From an uncultured Eubacteriales bacterium (GTDB lineage: Bacteria > Bacillota > Clostridia > Peptostreptococcales > Anaerovoracaceae), in NCBI GenBank assembly GCA_902786355.1, contig CADABZ010000001.1, positions 124,001 through 188,000 on the forward strand: a stretch of 64,000 bases of DNA. The letters run 5' to 3'. The notes under the pieces are model-generated. The model was not told where the DNA came from and did not search any database. It was given only the letters and a program-made list of their open reading frames with translations. Position 1 is the stretch's first letter. Every line of letters starts with the position of its first letter. The position numbers and the translations under genes are program-made. This document shows positions 46,437 through 55,198 of the stretch, piece by piece.

Positions 46437-47914
46437 TTTGCCTCTTCAAGTATTCTGTATATCTTATCCATATCCAGCGATGAACGCAGGATATCTGCGA
46501 GTCTGTCGAATTCTTTTTCCCTGAATTCCCTGTGGTCAACTGCATCTCCGCCTTTATATGCAATGCCCTTGCGCTCAGCCAGTGTTCTGACAACTGCTTC
46601 GGCGATCTCACCGCGGTCGAAGAATCCGTGGATGTAAGTGCCGTAGATGTTATCTGAGCAGATGCCGGTGCCGTCTGACGTAAAATCTGTATACGAGTCT
46701 CCGCGCGGTGTCGTCACTCCCATATGTATCTCATATCCTTCAACAGTCATCCCGCTGAGACCGGAGAAGACCCCTGGTGCACCGCAGCAGGTGCCGGTGA
46801 ACTGCTCTGTCCGCTTGTCTCCGGCAAGTACTGTATCTGCAGGAAGGAGTCCGAGCCCTCTGATCTCGCCGCCGCCCTCGACATTATCAGGATCTGAGAT
46901 GCTGCATCCGAGCATCTGATAGCCTCCGCATATGCCGAATACCGGGATGCCCTTTCTGCTGCATTCGTTTACGGCTTCCTCAAAGCCTTTATCCCTGATC
47001 CATCTCAGATCGGCACTCGTGCTCTTGGAGCCCGGCAGTATCAGCATATCAGGTGTTCCGAGATCCTGTATATCCGAAATATACCTTACGGAGACCTGAG
47101 GGAACTGCTCGAATACGTCCATATCCGTAAAATTCGAGATCTTAGGGGTTTTTATGACTGCAATGTCTATCTCTCCTCTTCTCCTGGAAAAAAGCCTCTC
47201 AGAGAGAGAATCCTCATCCTCGACACGCACGTCCATATAAGGCACGACCCCTGCAACAGGCACTCCGCCTCTTTCTTCAAGCATCCTGATGCCGCTGTCA
47301 AGGAGACTGGCATCTCCGCGGAATTTGTTGATTATAAGGCCTTTGACTCTGTCCTTTTCCTGCGGCTCGAGAAGCATCAGTGTGCCAAGAAGCTGGGCAA
47401 AAACTCCGCCGCGGTCGATATCACCGACAAGCAGCACAGGTGCATCGAACATCTCTGCTATTCCCATGTTGACTATGTCGTTCTCCTTGAGATTGATCTC
47501 AGCCGGAGATCCCGCACCCTCGATCACGATTATATCTGCTACCTCTGAAAGCTTCGAAAAGGCTTCTTTTATTACCGGTATCAGCTCAGTCTTGAAGGCA
47601 AAATAATCTCTCGCCTTCATATTGCCGATCGACCTTCCGTTAACGATGACCTGAGAGCCTTCATCGTCAGTCGGCTTGAGAAGTATCGGATTCATGCAGA
47701 CCATCGGCTCTATGCCTGCGGCTTCTGCCTGAACGACCTGGGCTCTTCCCATCTCAAGGCCTTCCTTCGTAGCGAAGGAATTCAGAGCCATATTCTGTGA
47801 TTTGAACGGGGCGACTCTGTATCCGTCCTGCCTGAATATCCGGCACAGGCCTGCGGCAAGAAGGCTCTTGCCTGCATTGGACATAGTCCCCTGTATCATT
47901 ATAACCTTAGCCAT
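46433..47914 (-). CDS. cbiP: Adenosylcobyric acid synthase
   Basis: 493 residues. N-terminal ATPase-like domain ([32 protein letters not shown]) and C-terminal glutamine amidotransferase with the nucleophile in [10 protein letters not shown] and the catalytic His in the IHGFFD region. It amidates side chains b, d, e and g. The start overlaps the ABC ATPase stop (TAATG). Confidence 0.96.
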   Translation of the reverse strand: MAKVIMIQGTMSNAGKSLLAAGLCRIFRQDGYRVAPFKSQNMALNSFATKEGLEMGRAQVVQAEAAGIEPMVCMNPILLKPTDDEGSQVIVNGRSIGNMKARDYFAFKTELIPVIKEAFSKLSEVADIIVIEGAGSPAEINLKENDIVNMGIAEMFDAPVLLVGDIDRGGVFAQLLGTLMLLEPQEKDRVKGLIINKFRGDASLLDSGIRMLEERGGVPVAGVVPYMDVRVEDEDSLSERLFSRRRGEIDIAVIKTPKISNFTDMDVFEQFPQVSVRYISDIQDLGTPDMLILPGSKSTSADLRWIRDKGFEEAVNECSRKGIPVFGICGGYQMLGCSISDPDNVEGGGEIRGLGLLPADTVLAGDKRTEQFTGTCCGAPGVFSGLSGMTVEGYEIHMGVTTPRGDSYTDFTSDGTGICSDNIYGTYIHGFFDRGEIAEAVVRTLAERKGIAYKGGDAVDHREFREKEFDRLADILRSSLDMDKIYRILEEAK

Positions 47915-48732
47915 TATCTTTTTACCTGATCATCGCTTTCTGTATGTACTTCCGGATGTCTTGTGATGCTGCCGATAAAGCTTACATAAAGCTCTGTCAG
48001 CCTGCCGCGTTCCATCCCGTACAGTCTGCTGACAGCTTCATCGGTGAAGACTTCGTCCGGAGCTCCTGTCATCTCTATTCTTCCATCAGAGGAGATGCAT
48101 ATCACCCTGTCGGATATCATGTGAGCGAGCTCGAGCTCGTGCATAGACATGATGACTCCTATATCTCTGTCTCTGACAAGGTTTCTGAGAAGATCCAGAA
48201 ATTCCAGCTTGTGACGTATATCCAGATATGAAGTCGGCTCATCGAGTATCATTATCTCCGGTTCCTGGCTTATCGCTCTTGCAAGAAGCACCCTCTGCCT
48301 CTGCCCGTCGCTGATCTCGTGATAATCTCTGTCAGCGATCTCAGATACATGCACAAGATCCATCGATTCTCTTACGATCTGTCTGTCGTCCGAAGACAAA
48401 ATGCCGAGTCTTCCGGTATAAGGATATCTGCCAAGAGATACGACCTCCTCGCAGGTAATCCTTTCGCTCGACGCTTTTTCGGTAAGCATCACTGACTGCA
48501 TCCTTGCGATCTCATTGGACGAGTATGATCCGCGTTCTTTTTCACTTATGTAGATGACTCCTCCGACAGGTTCTAGCTGACCTGCTATCGTCTTGAGCAC
48601 AGTCGATTTGCCTGCACCGTTAGGTCCGATCAGTGTCACGATCTCGCCTTTTCTTATCTCCATATCCACGCCGGCAACTACGATCCTGCGTTCATACCCC
48701 GTATCGAGGTGCTCTGTTCTGATTATCGCCAT
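47914..48732 (-). CDS. ABC transporter ATP-binding protein, FecE/BtuD type
   Basis: 272 residues with Walker [10 protein letters not shown], signature [15 protein letters not shown] and Walker [12 protein letters not shown], followed by the switch region SMHELELA. It completes a FecCD-family importer with the next two genes. The riboswitch-controlled context supports cobamide or cobinamide uptake; siderophore or heme uptake cannot be excluded by sequence. Confidence 0.93.
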   Translation of the reverse strand: MAIIRTEHLDTGYERRIVVAGVDMEIRKGEIVTLIGPNGAGKSTVLKTIAGQLEPVGGVIYISEKERGSYSSNEIARMQSVMLTEKASSERITCEEVVSLGRYPYTGRLGILSSDDRQIVRESMDLVHVSEIADRDYHEISDGQRQRVLLARAISQEPEIMILDEPTSYLDIRHKLEFLDLLRNLVRDRDIGVIMSMHELELAHMISDRVICISSDGRIEMTGAPDEVFTDEAVSRLYGMERGRLTELYVSFIGSITRHPEVHTESDDQVKR

Positions 48733-48736
48733 GCCG

Positions 48737-49753
48737 TCACCTTGCCTTCCTCTCGAGGAGCATGAATATTACGACAGGTGCGCCGAATACAGCGGTCATC
48801 GTGCTTATGCTCATCTCCGTAGGTGCGAAGAGGTTCCTGGCGAGCAGATCGCAGAACAGACAGAAAGCAGCTCCGCCAAGGAAGCACTGAGGCACCATGA
48901 CTATAGGACGTGAGGTTTTTGTCACTGATCTGATGATGTGAGGAACAGCAATTCCTACGAATGAGATCGGACCTGCAAATGCTGTTACCGTAGCAGACAG
49001 CAGGCTTGAAAGAGTGATGAGTCCTATCCTGAATGATCTGAGGTTGACGCCGACGCTTCTCGCATACTGCTCTCCCATCTGAAAAGCGGTCATAGGCTTG
49101 GAGAGCATAAAAGCAGCGATAACAGCAAGGCTGACTACGACAGTCAGTGTCCTCACGTTATCCCAGCTGACAGCCGAGAAGCTTCCCATAGACCAGTTGT
49201 GAAGATTGACTATATTGGAGTCATCAGCGAATGTCACAAGAAACTCAGTGACCGCAGAGCATATGTATCCAACCATCACTCCGCATACTATAAGGACAGA
49301 CATGCTCCGTATCCTGCGGGATATGATCAGTATGATCCCGGTCACTGCAACCGATCCGGCAAAAGCTGCTATGACCAGCATAAGAGAGCTGGTCATCAGT
49401 CCCGCGCGCAGGACGTATACCATCGTCAACGCGACGCAGAGTTTTGCGCCTGAAGAGATCCCCAGTATGTACGGACCTGCGATTGGATTGGCGAAAAAAG
49501 TCTGAAGAAGGAATCCGGATACAGAAAGAGCTCCTCCAAGAAATACAGCAGCCAGTATCCTCGGCATACGGATATCCCACACGATACGGCCGAATTTTGA
49601 AGCTGTCTCGTGCGAGAAAAGTATGCTCAGAGCTTCTCCTGCTGTCATGGAGGAACTTCCCATCAGAATATTGAGCATGATAAGAACGGCTAGGATCAGC
49701 GCAAGCGCTGCATATATGAGCCTTATCCTTATCGCTTCATTACTGACTTTCAC
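48737..49753 (-). CDS. ABC transporter permease, FecCD/BtuC family
   Basis: 338 residues with about ten membrane helices. Typical motifs are RMPRILAAVFLGGALSVSGFLLQTFFANPIAGPYILGISSG in pieces (RMPRILAAV, NPIAGPYILGIS) and GPISFVGIAVPHIIR near the C-terminus. The start is a GTG with GGAGA 8 bases upstream. It lies between the binding protein and the ATPase. Confidence 0.93.
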   Translation of the reverse strand: MKVSNEAIRIRLIYAALALILAVLIMLNILMGSSSMTAGEALSILFSHETASKFGRIVWDIRMPRILAAVFLGGALSVSGFLLQTFFANPIAGPYILGISSGAKLCVALTMVYVLRAGLMTSSLMLVIAAFAGSVAVTGIILIISRRIRSMSVLIVCGVMVGYICSAVTEFLVTFADDSNIVNLHNWSMGSFSAVSWDNVRTLTVVVSLAVIAAFMLSKPMTAFQMGEQYARSVGVNLRSFRIGLITLSSLLSATVTAFAGPISFVGIAVPHIIRSVTKTSRPIVMVPQCFLGGAAFCLFCDLLARNLFAPTEMSISTMTAVFGAPVVIFMLLERKAR

Positions 49754-49801
49754 GTGTGCTGTCTCCGTTACAGGGATATTATTGATAATACCGGTCTCAT
49801 A

Positions 49802-50965
49802 TTATCTGCTCAGAAGATGGAAATATTCCATGTCTTCATCAGAATCCGCTCCTGCGAATATCTTATTCATCTCAAGGGTCATGTCAGCAGCTCCCGTAGT
49901 CTTCTGGAAAGTGCTGGCATCTGTGCACCATACCCGGCCTTCTTTGACTGCAGCAAAGTCAGCGAAGCGGTCTGACATATCAGTCAGATCATCGATCGTT
50001 TCAAGATCGCCTTCAATGGTGCTGTTGTAGATGAGTATATCAGCATCTACAGCTTTATCATAGAACGCTTCCATCTGCATGTTCATAGTTGAAAGCGCGT
50101 TATCTTCGTCTTCTGTAATACCATCCAGCGCATATGTGCCGCCGGCGGTCTCTATCATCTTCGTTACATAGTCTCCCGGTTTTCTGACTACTACAGATCC
50201 GTTTGAATTGACAGAGAAGAATGCAACCGAAGGCGGTTCAGTTATCGAATCGGTATCGATGCTGCTTATCTTCTCTTCTGCCTCGCTGAAGTAAGCTTCT
50301 GCCTCAACTGTTTTGCCGAAAAGCAGGCCGTAAAGCTTGATCCATTCAAGACGTCCGAGCGGATCGGATTCATAGCTTGATCTCTCTACGAGAACCGGGA
50401 TCCCAACTTCCTCGATCTCTTCTTTGACCTGAGGGCTGTGATATATCATCGTGGACTCTATGGCAAGATCCACATCAGCTTCGAGAAGAGCCTCATAGTC
50501 AGGAGCACGGTATTTGCCTATATAACGTATTTTATCGCTTTCTACGAGCTTCTTTATCTTCTCTATTCCCCAGTCTGAAGCAGCTGTACTTGTCATCACG
50601 ACAGAGTCGAGCGCCCCTGCGGCATCTATAACATCCATCGCAGAGGATGCTGCATTGTATACCGAATGTACCGGTGCGCATATGACTGTCATCTCACCGA
50701 TCTCTTCATCCGGCAGCCATGCAGGAAGCTCATCAGAGCCTTCGATGACCAGGTATTTAAGACCATCCTCAATACTGACTACAGCAATACCGTCATCGTA
50801 ATAGTCCACATGGAACTGATCAGCATACTTAAGTTCCATGCTGCCCGTGCGATGTTCTTCGAGAACATTTTCGGCTTTCTCCTGCTTCTCATCACTGCTG
50901 CAGCCGGCAAGGAGCAGCGCGATGAGGATCGCTGATATCATCAGCAGTATCTTGCTTCTTTTCAT
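49802..50965 (-). CDS. ABC transporter substrate-binding lipoprotein (class III, BtuF-like)
   Basis: 387 residues. Signal peptide with lipobox LLAGC, Cys at 22. Two lobes of the periplasmic-binding class III fold follow, with APVHSVYNAASSAMDVIDAAG, PDYEALLEADVDLAIES and ERSSYESDPLGRLEWIKLYG. It should deliver cobamide or a related tetrapyrrole to the permease. No clear ribosome site is seen right before the ATG. An intercistronic hairpin lies upstream (51003-51035). Confidence 0.9.
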   Translation of the reverse strand: MKRSKILLMISAILIALLLAGCSSDEKQEKAENVLEEHRTGSMELKYADQFHVDYYDDGIAVVSIEDGLKYLVIEGSDELPAWLPDEEIGEMTVICAPVHSVYNAASSAMDVIDAAGALDSVVMTSTAASDWGIEKIKKLVESDKIRYIGKYRAPDYEALLEADVDLAIESTMIYHSPQVKEEIEEVGIPVLVERSSYESDPLGRLEWIKLYGLLFGKTVEAEAYFSEAEEKISSIDTDSITEPPSVAFFSVNSNGSVVVRKPGDYVTKMIETAGGTYALDGITEDEDNALSTMNMQMEAFYDKAVDADILIYNSTIEGDLETIDDLTDMSDRFADFAAVKEGRVWCTDASTFQKTTGAADMTLEMNKIFAGADSDEDMEYFHLLSR

Positions 50966-51002
50966 AAGACAGAAAAATATAAGTTGATTTGTTATAACAG
51001 CA

Positions 51003-51035
51003 CAGAGATCCCGCCGTCGTACAGCAGGATCTCTG
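51003..51035 (-). other. Intercistronic hairpin before the binding-protein gene
   Basis: CAGAGATCCTGC and GCGGGATCTCTG on the minus strand pair over 12 positions (one G-T) around a 9-base loop. There is no U-tract, so it is more likely an mRNA processing or stabilising element that raises binding-protein yield than a terminator. Confidence 0.6.
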
Positions 51036-51050
51036 CATTATGTAATTATA

Positions 51051-51911
51051 CTATTTTACCGATGAAGAATCGAATGTAAGTGTGTATTCGATCTCATGCG
51101 GCTCGCTCATAGCTGTTGTATCAGCAATGACAGTCATAGGCTTGTCGAAATAAAACACCGGTATCTCAAATACCGAATTCCCGTCTTCATTCACAGGAAG
51201 GTATTTCTCGCCGTCTACTATCATGTAATCGTAATGAGGGCTGCTCCATTCGATAACTGCAGTGCAGTTGTCCCCGCTGACTCTGATCACAGCCGGTGAA
51301 GAAACGGACGCTTTGCCTGTCCCTCCTTCGAGAGCAACATCGACTTTGTGTTCTCCGTCCTCAAGCTCAGGAGCTTCGGATGTGCCGGCAGACTCTTCAG
51401 CAGCAGGCTCCTCTGAACCCTCTGCCGCAGCATGAATGTCATCGCCTGGTACAGGATCTGAGACTACGACCTTGTGATCATACCATTTGCCCTTGGTCCC
51501 CAGAAGCGCCAGATCGAATTCCTCATCCAGTGCAGGAACAGGAACATCAAATCCGTACACTTCATCCTCGTAGCCATCGCTGTAGGTAACGGTATCTTCA
51601 GTCGGCTCGAGAAGCTCAGCTCCGTCCTTTGCCGCATCCTCGGCTGTGCCCGGGAAGAGGTTGACTATCTTCTTGGACTGAAGGCTGACATGTATCGTCA
51701 TCTTTCCGTCTTTGACAGTCAGTATTCCCTTATCATTATTGGCCTCGCTGACATGGAACATCGAGTTGTCGGTAGTGAATGTTGCAACATAAGTTCCATC
51801 CTCAATGCCCGGATCAGCAGGCTTCTCAGCACTGCCGCAGCCTGCTGCCAAGAGCAGCACAGCTGTCAGCAGAGCTGTTAATACTATTCTGGTGTATTTT
51901 GCTTTTTTCAT
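51051..51911 (-). CDS. Surface lipoprotein with two NEAT-like/unassigned domains
   Basis: 286 residues. Signal peptide and lipobox (LLLAAGC, Cys 25). Domain 1 (about 35-150) matches the protein at 26909-27535 (EDGTY, FPGTAEDAA, VPALDEE, KWYD). A Glu/Ala-rich linker follows, then domain 2 (about 185-286) with SSPHYDYMIVDGEKYLP and a DTTAMSEPHEIEYTL strand. The tyrosine-rich strand recalls heme-binding NEAT domains, but I cannot confirm it. Lying between a surface CbiK and the importer, it is a candidate tetrapyrrole-binding receptor. Confidence 0.78.
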   Translation of the reverse strand: MKKAKYTRIVLTALLTAVLLLAAGCGSAEKPADPGIEDGTYVATFTTDNSMFHVSEANNDKGILTVKDGKMTIHVSLQSKKIVNLFPGTAEDAAKDGAELLEPTEDTVTYSDGYEDEVYGFDVPVPALDEEFDLALLGTKGKWYDHKVVVSDPVPGDDIHAAAEGSEEPAAEESAGTSEAPELEDGEHKVDVALEGGTGKASVSSPAVIRVSGDNCTAVIEWSSPHYDYMIVDGEKYLPVNEDGNSVFEIPVFYFDKPMTVIADTTAMSEPHEIEYTLTFDSSSVK

Positions 51912-51914
51912 AGA

Positions 51915-53144
51915 TTACTGTGCCATTGCTTCAGCAGTGTGTGCTATGTAGATCTGCTGGATATCTGCTATGCGGCCAAGACCTTCGATCTGGCATGATA
52001 CATTCTCAGCACCCAGTCCTGCTCCTGTATCAACAGGTGCGTCAGCGCCTTCTACCTCGAACTCACCACCGTTGACGAATCCGTAGTACCAAGATCCCTC
52101 TTCGTCTCCGGCCATGTCGTTGTTTGCGTGATCACCTGCAACAACCATGAGAGGTCTCAGAATGACCTTAGTGTAGCCTGCATCCTCAAGAGCCTTCTTG
52201 ACTGCAGGGAATGCTGTATCTTCAGGCTTGCCTTCAACAGTTCCGATGAATACGTTCTCATATCCGAGCTGCTTCATCTGCTCCTGCATCTGGTCATAAG
52301 TTACGTTGGCTTCGTGTGAAGTTCCGTGTCCCATCAGGACGAATGCTGTTCCGTCTGCAGCAGCTGCCTCAAGAGAATCATAATCACTTGCAGCTACAGC
52401 CTCAGCGACAACAGCTTTTGCAGTAGCTTCCTTGTCAGCGTTGATAACAGTTGCATCCTCGCCTACTGATCCGAGAAGCGGTTCTGCGACCTTGACGGAC
52501 TCGAATTTATCTTTGAAGTTTTCGAGGGATGCATTGAACTCATCATACTCTGCACCATGCATCAGGTGTGTAGGCTGAACAACAAGGTTCTTTACACCGT
52601 TGTCAACAGCTCTCTGAAGAGCCTGATCTACGTTGTCGATCTTCTCTCCGTCACGTGCATAGATGTGGTTGATGATGATCTGTGCAGTAAATGCTCTTCT
52701 TACTGACCAGTCAGGATAAGCTTCCTGAAGCGCCTTTTCGATACCGCCGATATCAGCTGCACGGCTGTCGTTGAAAGATGTACCGAAGCTTACTACGAGG
52801 AGCTCATTTTCTCCAATCTCATCCTGATTGAGAGGATCATCCTTGGATGCATCTCCTGTATCTAGTCCGAAGTAATCAGGGCTTGCTTCCTCACCTTCGA
52901 CCTTCTGTTTCTGCTCGTCTGTAAGTGCATCCCATGCTGCCTTTGCAGCTTCACACTGAGCATAGGTATCATCAGTATATTCCTGTACATAGATAGCATC
53001 GATCAGTGCTGCACATTCTGCTGCCGGATCAGCTTCAGTCTTTGCTTCTTCGGTCTTCTCACCGCTGCCTGAACCGCAGCCGGCCAGAAGCGAGAACGAG
53101 AATATCATAGTGATTCCGAGTAACAGTGTTAAAAATTTCTTCAT
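51915..53144 (-). CDS. Lipoprotein-anchored CbiK-type metal chelatase
   Basis: 409 residues. Signal peptide with lipobox LLAGCGSG (Cys 23), then an acidic linker and small helical segment to about residue 110, then a full CbiK domain. That domain starts ELLVVSFGTSF and keeps the active-site histidines in VQPTHLMHG and GDHANNDMAG, plus VLMGHGTS. CbiK inserts cobalt into sirohydrochlorin; an exported version is known from Desulfovibrio. Here it should sit on the outside of the cell membrane. First gene after the riboswitch, with AAGGAG 9 bases before the ATG. Confidence 0.93.
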   Translation of the reverse strand: MKKFLTLLLGITMIFSFSLLAGCGSGSGEKTEEAKTEADPAAECAALIDAIYVQEYTDDTYAQCEAAKAAWDALTDEQKQKVEGEEASPDYFGLDTGDASKDDPLNQDEIGENELLVVSFGTSFNDSRAADIGGIEKALQEAYPDWSVRRAFTAQIIINHIYARDGEKIDNVDQALQRAVDNGVKNLVVQPTHLMHGAEYDEFNASLENFKDKFESVKVAEPLLGSVGEDATVINADKEATAKAVVAEAVAASDYDSLEAAAADGTAFVLMGHGTSHEANVTYDQMQEQMKQLGYENVFIGTVEGKPEDTAFPAVKKALEDAGYTKVILRPLMVVAGDHANNDMAGDEEGSWYYGFVNGGEFEVEGADAPVDTGAGLGAENVSCQIEGLGRIADIQQIYIAHTAEAMAQ

Positions 53145-53277
53145 GCCGATTTTCTCCTTTTCTCCAATGACTTAATTCAGGCTTAACCCTGACCTGCACT
53201 GTATCGAAGGTCCGGACAGTTCCGGCAGTGACAATGTCAAAAGAAAAGCCTTCTTACCACTCACGGCAAAAAGGTGA

Positions 53278-53302
53278 CAGAAAACAAGGAACATTGTTCC
53301 TT
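53278..53302 (-). terminator. Candidate intrinsic terminator in the riboswitch expression platform
   Basis: AAGGAAC and GTTCCTT (53286-53302) form a perfect 7-bp stem with a 3-base loop, followed on the minus strand by GTTTTCTG. It lies about 85 bases after the aptamer and 134 bases before the first start codon. The stem is AT-rich, so it is a candidate only. Confidence 0.4.
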
Positions 53303-53387
53303 AAGACTGTACGACCAATTCCTCGTGATCCGGAAACTCTCCGCGGCGCCCTGCACTGCTTGCGGATCGCAGAGGGTTTCCTGTACA

Positions 53388-53560
53388 AAGCACCGGCAGG
53401 TCTCCTGGCTTAAGAACATAGCATGTAAGTCCGCCTTCCCGGGGTCGTTAAACTCCCAGTGACATAATGGGCTTACACGTTCTATCACAGTGACGGGATC
53501 GCGCAGGATTCTGACCTGCTTCCCTATTATCCCCGCAAAGCTGCAGGGCACCGGATGCTT
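53388..53560 (-). promoter_or_regulatory. Cobalamin riboswitch aptamer
   Basis: The minus strand carries the B12 box AGCCAGGAGACCTGCC (53410-53395), the core GGTCAGAATCC, GCGGGGATAATAGGGAA and GCCCATTATGTCACTGGGA. The 5' AAGCATCCGG and 3' CCGGTGCTT pair as P1 with one bulged T. It begins about 25 bases after the predicted transcription start and precedes the CbiK lipoprotein gene by about 240 bases, so it should repress the whole 29-gene operon when adenosyl- or methylcobalamin is plentiful. Confidence 0.96.
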
Positions 53561-53590
53561 CATGTTATTAATGAATTGCAGTGCTTAAAT

Positions 53591-53619
53591 ATTTTAACAC
53601 CGGTCATTTGCTGTAGCAA
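53591..53619 (-). promoter_or_regulatory. Promoter of the cobalamin operon
   Basis: Minus-strand TTGCTA (53619-53614) and TAAAAT (53596-53591) with a 17-base spacer, just downstream of the cytosolic cbiK gene and just upstream of the riboswitch. Confidence 0.75.
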
Positions 53620-53642
53620 GCTGTCTGGCGTTCTATTGAAAT

Positions 53643-54464
53643 TCAGAATAGAGCTGCAGCCTTCATTGCATGGCTTACATATATATCTCTGACAGCCGGG
53701 ATCTGTCCAAGTCCTTCGATGATGCATACAGTCTCATATCCGGCAGCCGTGAACCTTGAATACCATGAGTCAGGATCATCTGCCGATGCCATATCGTTAA
53801 TTGCGTGATTCCCAGCTGTCAGCATCAGAGGTCTCAGTACTGCTCTGGTGTAATCTTCTCTGTTCACACTGGCGAGCACATCTTCAAGAGAAGGCCTGGC
53901 TTCTGCGGTCCCGATATAATAATTGTTTTTTCCTCTGGCGTATAGCGCTTCCTGTATCCTAACATATACATCATTGGATGATGCAGATGTTCCGTGTCCC
54001 ATGAAGACGACAGCAGTACGGCCATCGTCATACTGATCAGAAGCATCGACCAGAGCTTCTGCAGTCCTGCTGATATCTTCCTCTGAAGAAAGCAGCGGCT
54101 CCCCGAGAGAGATGCCTACGAATCTGTCCTCGTATTCAGTCAGGATCGTGCGGATTTTGTCATATTCAAGTCCCTTTGTAAGATGAAGAGGCTGCACCAC
54201 AAGATGACTGACACCGTTCTCTGCTGCTCTTTCAAGTGCTTCGCTGAGGTTATCGATAATGATTCCTTCCCTTTTCCTGATGATATTGATTATCATCTGA
54301 GAAGTGAACGCTCTGCAGACATTGTAAGCATCTCCTGCAGCAGCTTTGATCGCATCCTCTGTAGCGTCTATATTCAGTCTCCTGCTTTCAGGTGAAGCGG
54401 TACCGAAGCTCACTACAAGAAGCTCCTTCTTTCCGGCTTCAACATGTTCATTCAGATTATTCAT
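53643..54464 (-). CDS. cbiK: Sirohydrochlorin cobaltochelatase, cytosolic
   Basis: 273 residues with no signal peptide. CbiK motifs: ELLVVSFGTASPESRR, VQPLHLTKGLEYDK, VVFMGHGTSAS and RPLMLTAGNHAINDMAS, giving both active-site histidines. It inserts cobalt into sirohydrochlorin for the B12 pathway. AGGAG lies 8 bases before the ATG at 54464. It is a paralogue of the lipoprotein at 51915-53144 but lies outside the riboswitch, in a unit with the unknown gene upstream, so it should escape cobalamin repression. Confidence 0.93.
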   Translation of the reverse strand: MNNLNEHVEAGKKELLVVSFGTASPESRRLNIDATEDAIKAAAGDAYNVCRAFTSQMIINIIRKREGIIIDNLSEALERAAENGVSHLVVQPLHLTKGLEYDKIRTILTEYEDRFVGISLGEPLLSSEEDISRTAEALVDASDQYDDGRTAVVFMGHGTSASSNDVYVRIQEALYARGKNNYYIGTAEARPSLEDVLASVNREDYTRAVLRPLMLTAGNHAINDMASADDPDSWYSRFTAAGYETVCIIEGLGQIPAVRDIYVSHAMKAAALF

Positions 54465-54489
54465 TGATTGATCTCCTGTCAGGCAGTGC

Positions 54490-54921
54490 CTAGTCATCAT
54501 CCTCATCCTCGAAGAAGTAATATCCGATGTCTCTCTTCCTCACGCCTTTATAGCAGGCCTGAAGATGGACCGCGATAGCATCCCGTATATCTTTCTCAAG
54601 AGGTATGGCCCCTCTTGCGGAATCTGACTTCGGATAGTAAGGCTCGGCGTATATTGCACCTTTCTGCCCGGTAACTATTTTTTTGCCGCCAAAGCAGTTC
54701 TCGTTGATCACATCTGCGATAACTTTTTCCGTTCCTTCGGTTATCATCATAATGGTCATGGCATCATCCCAGTCAAGCTGCGGATAGTTCTTTCTCCAGT
54801 CAGCTACGAACCGCTTCTGACGTTTCTCAGTAAAAAGATCGAAGAACCTGCTCGCAGCATCCTTCCGAAGTTCGAGATCGTCTATCGTTGTCCCCAGCCC
54901 GTATGCAAAAGCTGTACCCAT
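54490..54921 (-). CDS. Uncharacterised protein upstream of cbiK
   Basis: 143 residues that I do not recognise. The N-terminus is MGTAFAYGLG, the middle is helical and aromatic (RQKRFVADWRKNYPQLDW), and the C-terminus is a run of acidic residues. There is no signal peptide or membrane segment. GAGGAGG sits 6 bases before the ATG at 54921, so it is certainly translated well. It is 25 bases upstream of cbiK and probably co-transcribed, suggesting a role in cobalt or tetrapyrrole handling; a metal-binding acidic tail is conceivable. Confidence 0.7.
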   Translation of the reverse strand: MGTAFAYGLGTTIDDLELRKDAASRFFDLFTEKRQKRFVADWRKNYPQLDWDDAMTIMMITEGTEKVIADVINENCFGGKKIVTGQKGAIYAEPYYPKSDSARGAIPLEKDIRDAIAVHLQACYKGVRKRDIGYYFFEDEDDD

Positions 54922-54997
54922 ATTTACCTCCTCTATCCTGATCACCGGCACAGGCAGTAATCACCCCTGCCGTGAAAACCCTGCGTGTTTAAAACAT

Positions 54998-55027
54998 AGT
55001 ATCACAACAAACGTTCTCCTCACACAA
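54998..55027 (-). promoter_or_regulatory. Possible promoter of the unknown gene-cbiK unit
   Basis: Minus-strand TTGTGT (55027-55022), an 18-base spacer and GATACT (55003-54998), preceded by TG as an extended -10. Fit is only moderate. It lies in the 277-bp divergent spacer between this unit and the plus-strand gene at 55199. Confidence 0.35.
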
Positions 55028-55141
55028 AATAATCATGCAGGTCATGTCTGATACTGTAAATAAGAACTATTGAATATTTCTATACAAAACGTTTTTTTAT
55101 TGTGTATGCGCCCCAAAAGATGGAAAATTATATACGGTGCT

Positions 55142-55164
55142 GAACGGCGCAAATACCGCCGTTC
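55142..55164 (+). other. 5'-leader hairpin of the double-cubane protein gene
   Basis: GAACGGCG and CGCCGTTC form a perfect 8-bp stem with a 7-base loop, ending about 18 bases before the GGGAGG ribosome site of the gene at 55199. No U-tract follows. It may stabilise the mRNA or bind a regulator. Confidence 0.55.
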
Positions 55165-55198
55165 CTGATAAACAGATATCAACGGGAGGAAAGAATTA

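Noticed and set aside
54922-55198. Possible second cobalamin riboswitch before the unknown gene-cbiK unit
   Set aside because: No B12 box or GGTCAGAATCC-like core is present on either strand; the spacer holds only a weak promoter, a small imperfect hairpin and the leader of the plus-strand gene.
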